From Spirochaetia bacterium UBA5368 (GTDB lineage: Bacteria > Spirochaetota > UBA4802 > UBA5368): a DNA stretch of 12,498 bases. Made by a program: the position numbers and the translations under genes. The stretch is from NCBI GenBank assembly GCA_002407865.1, contig DHPI01000074.1, positions 7,609 through 20,106 on the forward strand, given 5' to 3'. The notes under the pieces are model-generated. The model made no database searches and was not told the origin of the DNA. It worked only from the letters and a program-made list of their open reading frames with translations. Of the stretch, positions 6,304-12,498 are shown piece after piece; positions within the stretch are counted from its first letter, which is position 1, and each line of letters begins with the position of its first letter.

Positions 6304-7731
6304 ATGAAAACCAGTTCAACGAATGACACCTGCCGCGAATTTTCGCTGTTTTCAGAGGCAACCGATCTAAAACGCGAACTCGGACTGCCGGAAACGGTGT
6401 CGATAGTCATCGGAAGGATTATCGGCTCGGGGATTTTCCGAACGCCGGGCCCAATCATGGCGCTTGTGCTCTCAACATCGCTTTTCGGATTCGTGTGGCT
6501 GCTCGGCGGAATCATTACGATATTTGCCGCGGTATGTTACGCCGAGCTTGTGGCGATGATCCCGAAATCGGGCGGCCCCTATGTCTTCCTTCGCGCGGCA
6601 TACCCGCCGGTATGGGCGTTTCTGCGCGGCTGGGCGATGTTCTTCGTGTCGGAAACCGGCGCCATTACCGCCGTTGCGCTGGTTTTCGCCGAATATACGA
6701 GCGCGTTCTGTACCATAGCATACGGATCGCCGCTGCCGCACTACATGGTGATTATGCTGGCGCTGTTTACGATATGGGCGCTTACGATAATAAATTGTTT
6801 TGGCGTCTTTTTCAGCGGAATAGTGCAGGATGTTTTCAGTACGATAAAAGTCATCGCGCTTGGAGCCGTCATCGGAATATGTTTTACCGCGAAGGGGAGT
6901 TGGGCGCACTACTCGGCCCCCTTCTGGCCTGAAGCTTTTTCGTGGGCATCGGTGCTGTCTATTTTTGCGGCGATGCGGTACGCGTTTTTCGCGTACAGCG
7001 GATGGGAGGGGGCCACCTATGTCGCGGAGGAAGTGAAGAACCCGAGAAAAAATCTCCCCCTTTCGCTGTTCGTGGGAATAGCCGGCGTGTTTTTGCTCTA
7101 TGCGGGGGCAAACGCCGCGTACATATACCAACTCCCCGTCGAAACGATAAAAAATTCAAGCTGGATCGCGGTCGATGCCATGCAGATGGCGATTGGCGGT
7201 GTCGGCGGAATGCTCATATCGGTTGCGGTAATGATTAATACATTCGGCAATGTCAGTACGCAGGTGCTCTGCAAGGCGCGCACGTGGCAGGCGATGTCGC
7301 GTGACGGACTTTTTTTCCGCTCATTCTCGAAACTCCATCCGGTATATAAAACGCCGAATCATTCTCTCATATATCAGGGGCTGTGGGCGTCGGTGCTGCT
7401 TTTTTTCGCGTCGGCGGCCCAGCATTCATACGAGGCAATCATCGATTTCTTTTCGTGCACCGGTACGATTTTCAATATAATGACTATTGCGTCCGTCATT
7501 ATTCTTCGTAAAAAATATCCTGACGCGCCGCGCCCGTATAAAGCATGGCTGTATCCATACAGTGTTATCATAATTATTGCGTTTTATATTGTCTATCTTG
7601 CGGCAACGCTTATTACCGCGTTCCTTCCATCGCTGCTCGGGCTTGTGCTGACCGCCAGCGGGTTATTGTATTATTACCGGGAACCGATCGCCGCCGCGTG
7701 CATGCCCGGCAGAAAAAAATTGACGCCCTGA
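6304..7731 (+). CDS. APC-family amino acid permease
   Basis: The 475-residue product is a 12-helix transporter of the amino acid-polyamine-organocation superfamily, closest in look to the LAT/SLC7-like branch, and takes up (or exchanges) amino acids across the cytoplasmic membrane. Evidence: the unwound TM1 motif GRIIGSGIFRTPG (37-49), the consensus CYAELVAMIPKSGGPYVFLR (78-97), the TM6 motif FAYSGWEGATYVAEEVKNP (229-247), the conserved loop after TM8 QAMSRDGLFF (329-338), and PDAPRPYK (406-413) before the last helices. The length is typical. The ATG at 6304 is the only start between an in-frame TAG at 6271-6273 and the conserved region. It has no visible Shine-Dalgarno sequence, so translation may depend on coupling to the small ORF upstream. 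It is followed after 13 bases by an M20 peptidase, so the two are probably one operon. The substrate is not predictable. Confidence 0.94.
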   Translation: MKTSSTNDTCREFSLFSEATDLKRELGLPETVSIVIGRIIGSGIFRTPGPIMALVLSTSLFGFVWLLGGIITIFAAVCYAELVAMIPKSGGPYVFLRAAYPPVWAFLRGWAMFFVSETGAITAVALVFAEYTSAFCTIAYGSPLPHYMVIMLALFTIWALTIINCFGVFFSGIVQDVFSTIKVIALGAVIGICFTAKGSWAHYSAPFWPEAFSWASVLSIFAAMRYAFFAYSGWEGATYVAEEVKNPRKNLPLSLFVGIAGVFLLYAGANAAYIYQLPVETIKNSSWIAVDAMQMAIGGVGGMLISVAVMINTFGNVSTQVLCKARTWQAMSRDGLFFRSFSKLHPVYKTPNHSLIYQGLWASVLLFFASAAQHSYEAIIDFFSCTGTIFNIMTIASVIILRKKYPDAPRPYKAWLYPYSVIIIIAFYIVYLAATLITAFLPSLLGLVLTASGLLYYYREPIAAACMPGRKKLTP

Positions 7732-7733
7732 TC

Positions 7734-7740
7734 GGAGGTG
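7734..7740 (+). promoter_or_regulatory. Strong ribosome binding site of the M20 peptidase gene
   Basis: GGAGGTG begins 2 bases after the permease stop, with the GGAGG core 6 bases from the ATG at 7745. It fixes the peptidase start and is much stronger than the signal of the permease gene before it. Confidence 0.8.
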
Positions 7741-7744
7741 CCAC

Positions 7745-8998
7745 ATGGAGCATTCGTCACCGGAAGGATTGTTGCGAAATCATCTTGAAAGCGGAATGCG
7801 CCGGTATATGCGAATCTTCAAAGACATGGTCTTGATTAATTCTCATACCGAAAATGCCGCAGGTGTCAACCGGCTTGGCGATTATACCGCGAAGCTCTTT
7901 TCACAGCTTGGCTTCACCGCCGAGTTTGTGCAGTCGGTCGTTCCGGAATATGGCCGGCATGTGGCGTTACGCAGAAGCGGCAGTGCCGGCGTTACCATTG
8001 GATGCGTATCGCATCTGGACACGGTGTTCGATCCCGAGGAAGAAAAACGAAACGATTTTTGCTGGCGGATCGACGGTGACCGCGCTTACGGTCCCGGGAC
8101 GAATGATATAAAGGGCGGAACCCTGGTGATGTACATGATGCTTGATGCGATGAGCGCGGTACTGCCAGACTTGTTCAATGCAATCGACTGGGTGCTGCTA
8201 TTCGACGCCTCAGAGGAGACGGAATCCGATGATTTTGGCGAGCTCTGCATTCAACGGATGGGGAGCAACGCGTGCGCGTGCCTGATTTTCGAAGGCGGAG
8301 AGATCGAGGATGGCATGTACACCGTTGTTGTCGCGCGCAAAGGCCGGTCAGCGTTCAAAGTGAAGGTGGAGGGCAGGGGGGCTCATGCCGGGACGGCGCA
8401 CCATCAGGGCGCCAGCGCCATTCTCCAGGTTGCCGATGTTGTAAAAATAATTGAAGGCATGACCGATTACCCGCGGGAATTGACATGTAATGTGGGGATA
8501 CTATCCGGCGGATCGGCATTGAACCGCGTGCCTCATGATGCCGAGGCGCATATTGAAATGCGCGCCTTCGATCCCGAAGCGCTTGAAAACGGGATCGCAT
8601 CCATAATGAAGCTTCAGGGGTATTCGAGCGTTACAAGCGCCGATGGCGGTTACCGGTGCACGACAACGATTTTACAGACAAGAAGAAACCCATCGTGGCC
8701 TGCAAACGACGATACCGCGCGGTTGTTTGCAAGCTGGGAAAAGGGTGCGCATAAACTCGGCATGCGGCTGCGTCCCGAACGACGCGGGGGGCTCAGCGAT
8801 GGAAATTTCACCTGGAATCATGTACCGACGATCGATGGGCTGGGGCCCGTCGGCGGCAATTGCCACTGTTCCGAGCGAAGCGTTGATGGCGGCAAGGATC
8901 AGGAATATTCGCTGATTTCATCCCTGGTGCCGAAGACGCTTATCAATATATTCGGCGTACTGCGATATACGGCCGATTATATGAAAAATGCGCGGTAA
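7745..8998 (+). CDS. M20-family metallopeptidase (carboxypeptidase G2 / ArgE / DapE-like)
   Basis: The 417-residue protein is a di-zinc amidohydrolase/peptidase of family M20, probably cytoplasmic as no signal peptide is seen. By comparison with carboxypeptidase G2 all functional residues are present: metal ligand H90 with D92 in VSHLDTVFD, bridging D121 in GPGTNDIKGG, base and ligand E157/E158 in DASEETES, E183 in IFEGGE, and H374 in GPVGGNCHCSE. The dimerisation-domain histidine is H214 in GRGAHAG, and GGLSDGNFT (348-356) is the usual motif before the last ligand. Length and order are normal for the family. It sits 13 bases behind an amino acid permease, which suggests that the two jointly import and hydrolyse an N-acyl or dipeptide-like substrate, but this is inference. 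The exact substrate (acyl amino acid, folate-type glutamate, dipeptide) cannot be read. Confidence 0.94.
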   Translation: MEHSSPEGLLRNHLESGMRRYMRIFKDMVLINSHTENAAGVNRLGDYTAKLFSQLGFTAEFVQSVVPEYGRHVALRRSGSAGVTIGCVSHLDTVFDPEEEKRNDFCWRIDGDRAYGPGTNDIKGGTLVMYMMLDAMSAVLPDLFNAIDWVLLFDASEETESDDFGELCIQRMGSNACACLIFEGGEIEDGMYTVVVARKGRSAFKVKVEGRGAHAGTAHHQGASAILQVADVVKIIEGMTDYPRELTCNVGILSGGSALNRVPHDAEAHIEMRAFDPEALENGIASIMKLQGYSSVTSADGGYRCTTTILQTRRNPSWPANDDTARLFASWEKGAHKLGMRLRPERRGGLSDGNFTWNHVPTIDGLGPVGGNCHCSERSVDGGKDQEYSLISSLVPKTLINIFGVLRYTADYMKNAR

Positions 8999-9298
8999 CC
9001 TGCTTTGCGCTATTCGTAGTTTTCAATCTGCGCTTTGATATCCCGCACCATGCATTTGGATAAAGCAATGAGTATAAACTATTATATGTCGTATGCCAAC
9101 AAATTATAGTATGCTTGAGATCGTAATTAAATCAAAGGTATTGCGCATACGGGTCGGCGCCCCAGCCGGGGTTTGTGAATGACAGTATATTGTTCTTGAT
9201 TAAATAAACCTATCAATGCTACATAGCTACATAGTATCAGTGGACGATTATTTTGAATCGCCGGATTATACGTATTTGTAGATTTTCACCCGAAATTC
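8999..9298 (+). other. 300-base spacer before the adenylate cyclase gene
   Basis: No gene is seen. Its middle is AT-rich and should hold the cyclase promoter, but no pair of good -35 and -10 hexamers stands out and no TGTGA-N6-TCACA CRP-type site was found. A short CCCC-AGCC-GGGG dyad followed by TTTG lies about 165 bases after the peptidase stop and is too weak to call a terminator. Confidence 0.5.
9218..9233 (+). repeat. Two tandem copies of GCTACATA
   Basis: The 8-mer GCTACATA occurs twice without spacing, followed by G and TATCAG, about 65 bases before the cyclase start. Two abutting 8-mers could be a regulator's half-sites or slippage. It is short and may be chance. Confidence 0.4.
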
Positions 9299-12094
9299 AT
9301 GAATGCGACGAGACAGGCAGAAATAATAGCCGCGATTCAAAAGAACCGCGAACGGTTTTTCAACTATAACCAGCGAAAACTGATGAGTCTGTATTCATCA
9401 TTTTCAACGCCGAATATGGTTGAAATATTCGAGGCCATCCCCCTGCTGATAAGCATGAATCAACAGGATATTCCCGGATATGTGGAATGGCCCACCATGG
9501 TAACGGGAATATATAATTACAAGCCATCGCAGCGGGCTCTAAACTTTCTTAAGTCTAAATTTCCCTCGTTCAGTATGCAGCCAGCCCAGGGGAAAAAACC
9601 GTTTATTCAGATGTTGGCCCTTATGGGAAGCGCCGGCACCATCGCTTACACAAAGCAGTCAGATTTTGATTACTGGATATGCGCCGATGAATCTGAAACG
9701 GATCCCGAGACAATCCGGCAACTCAAATTAAAATGCCGTAAAATTGAGAACTGGCTCGATGAAAAATTCAATATTGAAACGCACTTTTTTCTCAACGATA
9801 TAAACAAGGTTAAAAAGAACATTTTCGATGAAGACAGTGAGGAAGACCTTGCCGGCACGTCACTTGGGGAATTGCTAAAAGAGGAATTTTTCAGAAGCTC
9901 GATAGTCGTCGCCGGGAAAATGCCGTTCTGGTGGGTCGTTCCCGCGGACAGTGATGACGCCGCGTATACGGAATGGCTGTCCGCGCTCGATGGTTCGTAT
10001 CTGAAAGAAGATTTTGTCGATCTGGGGAATCTCGATAGCATTGAACAGGAAGACTTTCTTATCGCGGCGCTGTTCCAGCTTTTAAAGTCCCTTGGTAATC
10101 CGTTCAAGTCGGTGATCAAGCTTGGCCTTCTCGAGCGTTATATATTCACATCCGGAGGAAGCCCATTCATAAGCAATATCATCAAACGGAATATGCAGCG
10201 GGGAATGATTGATACGCCGAACATCGATTCGTACCTGATAATGTTTAACGATGTCTACGATTATTATTCCACGTTGATGCGCGACGACACCGCGACGGAG
10301 ATGCTGAAGATCTGTTTTTATCTCAAGGTGGATCCGCAGCTTTCACGGCATACTGCGAAACCGGACAACGGCGACGTTCCCGAGAAAATTAAAATAATGC
10401 AGGAGTTTATCGAACAGTGGCGATGGCAGGATGATATCATCCACCAGATGGATAATTTTGAAAACCTCGATATCGATTCGGTTAACAAGCTGTGGATCGA
10501 TATTAAAAAATTTATTCTCAATGGATACCGGCAGATACTTGTCAACATTGAATCGAAAAAAACAATGCACAAGCTGTCCGGCGAGGAAATGAAGGGAATA
10601 ACCCGGAAAATTTATTCGCACTTTTCGCTTGCCGACAACAAGATCGACAATACGCTGAGTTTTAAATCATACCCTCCTGAAAAGCTTCTGACTATCGAAT
10701 TTGTACGGGGAAAGGACGGCCGGGAATTCTGGATACTGTCAAAACGGGCAATCATAGATAACTATCCGACGAAGGTGATTATACACAAAGAAAACAGCGT
10801 GCTTGCACTCATTGTATGGACGAGTCTTAACAGGTTGTTTCTGAAGGATTTTACGCGCCTTGAAATCGATCCGGGAATCCATGCGGGCGATCCGAACTTT
10901 CTGCGCGATCTTATCGCGGAGCTTACGCTGCATTTTTTGTACAAGCGCGTCGACCTGCATAACCGGTATTTTCTTCGCGAGCCGTTTCCCATTATCAGCT
11001 TCATTATAATAAATCCCTTTACGAAGTATGCGAAAAAAATCGACGAGTTGTATTTTTTGTATCACAATAGCTGGGGTGAAACACGCTTTGAGAAATTCCG
11101 TTCGGAAGCGGATATCGCCGCCATCGCCGCGAAAGTTCTGTCCGGGGCAATGGCGACAGGGCTTGATTTTGAAAACACGGTGCGGGTGGTGGCCTCGCCC
11201 CCCTACAGCTCAAGCAGGGAGCTCGACAGGATTGTCTCCTTTTTTAAAGATGCGTTTTCATTTTTTATTGAGGAAAGGTCAAACGCGAAGAAGCGGTATG
11301 TGACAATGCTGGGAAATCAATATGCCGTTTTCAGCACAAAAAAGACAGAGGACGGCGACACTGTGGCCGTCAGCCTGCTGGAGTCCGAAGCGAAAATGCT
11401 GTACAGCCTCAGTTATAACACTGGCGTGATGAATATGACGCGTATCGACCCAACGGTTCCCGAGCTTGCGCACCTGAAAATTATTTTCGATAATTACAAT
11501 AACGCGATGTTGCAGATCTACTTTCAGCGGGAGTTAAAATACTGTTATTTCTATGTATCCGACGAAAGGGGTTCGCTGGTGTTTTTCAGAAAAAATTCCG
11601 ATGCGTTTGTCGAGTATCTTTCGCGACTGTATGTATTTGCGCAAAACGCTGTGCGTGACGCAACCGGGAACAATCAGCAGAACATCCTTGCGACGCAGTT
11701 GAAGCAGATAGCGATATACAACATTGACAGGGATATCCGCAATAACTGCTCAATTGTGGAAATCAATCCAGAATTGAACAGAAGCATTCAGGACACTATC
11801 CGCACCATGGTTCCGCTGAATCTGTCGCTCCACATAGTTTCGAACAGGGAAATAGGATTCAGCATGACGCTGCCGGACGGCGCCACGACCCCCGTATTCA
11901 CGAAAGCGCAAATACCCAGAATTGCCGCACAAATCATCGAGGCAAGGCGCCGTGGAAGGGGGTATTCATATTTTGTGACCAGCATTGACATGTCGCACAT
12001 CGGACCCAGGCTGTATAAGAATTATACTTCGTTTTACTTTACCCAGAAAAACCTCTTCGAGATGCTGGTGGAAAACGCTTTGCGGAAGACATAA
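9299..12094 (+). CDS. cyaA: Class I adenylate cyclase (CyaA-type)
   Basis: The 931-residue protein makes cyclic AMP and pyrophosphate from ATP and belongs to the class I (enterobacterial) cyclases, cytoplasmic enzymes with a nucleotidyltransferase-type catalytic core. The signature GS-x9-SDxD is present as GSAGTIAYTKQSDFDYWIC (110-128), with the same spacing as E. coli CyaA. Further matches from memory to E. coli CyaA include IPGYVEW (58-64), KCRKIENWL (145-153), ELLKEEFFR...VAGK (191-207), DLGNLDSIEQEDF (241-253), QLLKSLGNPFKSVIKLGLLE (260-279) and CFYLKVDPQLSR (339-350), then NSWGETR in the C-terminal half. The catalytic part lies in about residues 1-400; the long remainder corresponds to the regulatory half. 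At 931 residues it is longer than the 848-residue E. coli protein. The homology begins near residue 9, which supports the ATG at 9299, although no Shine-Dalgarno sequence is visible. It appears monocistronic; no cAMP receptor gene is in the window. Confidence 0.95.
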   Translation: MNATRQAEIIAAIQKNRERFFNYNQRKLMSLYSSFSTPNMVEIFEAIPLLISMNQQDIPGYVEWPTMVTGIYNYKPSQRALNFLKSKFPSFSMQPAQGKKPFIQMLALMGSAGTIAYTKQSDFDYWICADESETDPETIRQLKLKCRKIENWLDEKFNIETHFFLNDINKVKKNIFDEDSEEDLAGTSLGELLKEEFFRSSIVVAGKMPFWWVVPADSDDAAYTEWLSALDGSYLKEDFVDLGNLDSIEQEDFLIAALFQLLKSLGNPFKSVIKLGLLERYIFTSGGSPFISNIIKRNMQRGMIDTPNIDSYLIMFNDVYDYYSTLMRDDTATEMLKICFYLKVDPQLSRHTAKPDNGDVPEKIKIMQEFIEQWRWQDDIIHQMDNFENLDIDSVNKLWIDIKKFILNGYRQILVNIESKKTMHKLSGEEMKGITRKIYSHFSLADNKIDNTLSFKSYPPEKLLTIEFVRGKDGREFWILSKRAIIDNYPTKVIIHKENSVLALIVWTSLNRLFLKDFTRLEIDPGIHAGDPNFLRDLIAELTLHFLYKRVDLHNRYFLREPFPIISFIIINPFTKYAKKIDELYFLYHNSWGETRFEKFRSEADIAAIAAKVLSGAMATGLDFENTVRVVASPPYSSSRELDRIVSFFKDAFSFFIEERSNAKKRYVTMLGNQYAVFSTKKTEDGDTVAVSLLESEAKMLYSLSYNTGVMNMTRIDPTVPELAHLKIIFDNYNNAMLQIYFQRELKYCYFYVSDERGSLVFFRKNSDAFVEYLSRLYVFAQNAVRDATGNNQQNILATQLKQIAIYNIDRDIRNNCSIVEINPELNRSIQDTIRTMVPLNLSLHIVSNREIGFSMTLPDGATTPVFTKAQIPRIAAQIIEARRRGRGYSYFVTSIDMSHIGPRLYKNYTSFYFTQKNLFEMLVENALRKT

Positions 12095-12117
12095 TGGCGT
12101 AACGGATAAGGCGGCCT

Positions 12118-12138
12118 GATGGAAACCTTTCTTCCATC
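12118..12138 (+). terminator. Weak hairpin behind the cyclase gene
   Basis: GATGGAA (12118-12124) pairs with TTCCATC (12132-12138) around a 7-base loop, 24 bases after the cyclase stop and between two convergent genes. The position suits a terminator, but no T-run follows on either strand, so an intrinsic terminator is doubtful. Confidence 0.3.
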
Positions 12139-12197
12139 GAGTATGGGTAAAACAGCAATATGGTATGCGATGTCGCGCAGCAAAAGATAAAAATGTA

Positions 12198-12395
12198 TCA
12201 GGCTATTATGTCTTTGCGCATGGCCGCTGCGTCATCGCTATCGACATAATTGAATTCATGGAGCAGACGTTTCGTTTGAACACTCTCTTTCTTCATCATA
12301 ATGACGATGCCGATGAAAAGCGCGACTGATACTCCAACCGAAATTGAAAGCAGTATGAACATATATGGCCTCGCATTACGCACATATTTTAACAT
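12198..12395 (-). CDS. Small single-span membrane protein, function unknown
   Basis: The 65-residue frame has a basic N-terminus (MLKYVRNARPY), one hydrophobic segment at about residues 12-34 (FILLSISVGVSVALFIGIVIMM) flanked by KK, and a charged C-terminal tail of about 30 residues with an acidic patch (DSDDAA). This is the pattern of a real small membrane protein with its N-terminus inside or a signal-anchor. The ATG at 12395 has GGTGA about 7 bases upstream on the minus strand. It is convergent with the adenylate cyclase gene, 103 bases apart. I do not recognise a family. The hydrophobic plus charged layout makes it more than a random frame, but without homologues it stays tentative. The 103 bases upstream of it to the window end are AT-rich and hold no clear promoter. 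Confidence 0.5.
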   Translation of the reverse strand: MLKYVRNARPYMFILLSISVGVSVALFIGIVIMMKKESVQTKRLLHEFNYVDSDDAAAMRKDIIA

Positions 12396-12498
12396 CAGTA
12401 TATCACCAATATCGGATATTTCAATAAATAAATAATACCTGTTATATTAAAGTAGACGTTTTTCACGGAAGTATCGGTATAGTGGTGTGGAATCATCC

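Noticed and set aside
6472..7131. 219-residue minus-strand frame opposite the permease gene
   Set aside because: Very rich in Arg, His and Lys with no motif, and antisense to a certain permease. Shadow frame.
8999..9298. CRP-type site (TGTGA-N6-TCACA) for feedback control of the cyclase
   Set aside because: One TGTGA occurs (about 9174) but no matching right half follows at the proper distance.
12360..12425. TTGAAA-16-TATACT promoter-like pair before the small membrane protein
   Set aside because: The -10 box would touch the ATG, so the transcript would start at or inside the start codon. Probably chance in AT-rich DNA.

Overview
The window reads as a chromosomal segment of a Gram-negative-type bacterium with intermediate GC content and clearly AT-richer intergenic stretches. 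The class I (enterobacterial-type) adenylate cyclase and the complex-I-like antiporter subunits fit a proteobacterium, a deltaproteobacterium-like lineage or a spirochaete. The sequence alone does not settle the phylum. No rRNA, tRNA, CRISPR array, transposase or integrase was found.

Left part (1-4347, minus strand): an operon of three consecutive membrane proteins of the proton-translocating, antiporter-like family (Mrp A/D, NuoL/M/N). Transcription runs right to left: a 480-residue protein, then a 612-residue NuoL-like protein overlapping it by ATGA, then a third protein with a GTG start behind a strong AGGAGG, cut by the window edge after 348 residues. All three keep the glutamate/lysine/histidine residues of the proton channel. 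No hydrophilic complex I, hydrogenase or small Mrp subunit lies in the window. The operon starts with the antiporter-like subunits, so any partners must be further left.

Middle spacer (4348-5062): about 700 bases between divergent genes, AT-rich, with no convincing gene. It holds two perfect inverted repeats (a 9-bp GC-rich stem at 4552-4581 and a 16-bp AT-rich stem at 4721-4765), a smaller one next to the following gene (5000-5016), and a TATAAT box on the minus strand.

Right part (5063-12094, plus strand): a diacylglycerol/lipid kinase family protein; a structured spacer with a small 44-codon ORF; an APC-family amino acid permease and, 13 bases behind it, an M20 metallopeptidase with all metal ligands (a likely two-gene import-and-hydrolysis unit); a 300-base spacer; and a 931-residue class I adenylate cyclase. 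At the far right a 65-residue single-span membrane protein lies on the minus strand, convergent with the cyclase.

The plus-strand genes are ordinary in family. The least explained parts are the identity of the complex to which the three antiporter-like subunits belong, the inverted repeats in the divergent spacer, and the small ORF that sits in frame just before the permease. I did not find clear evidence of a new defence or mobile system.
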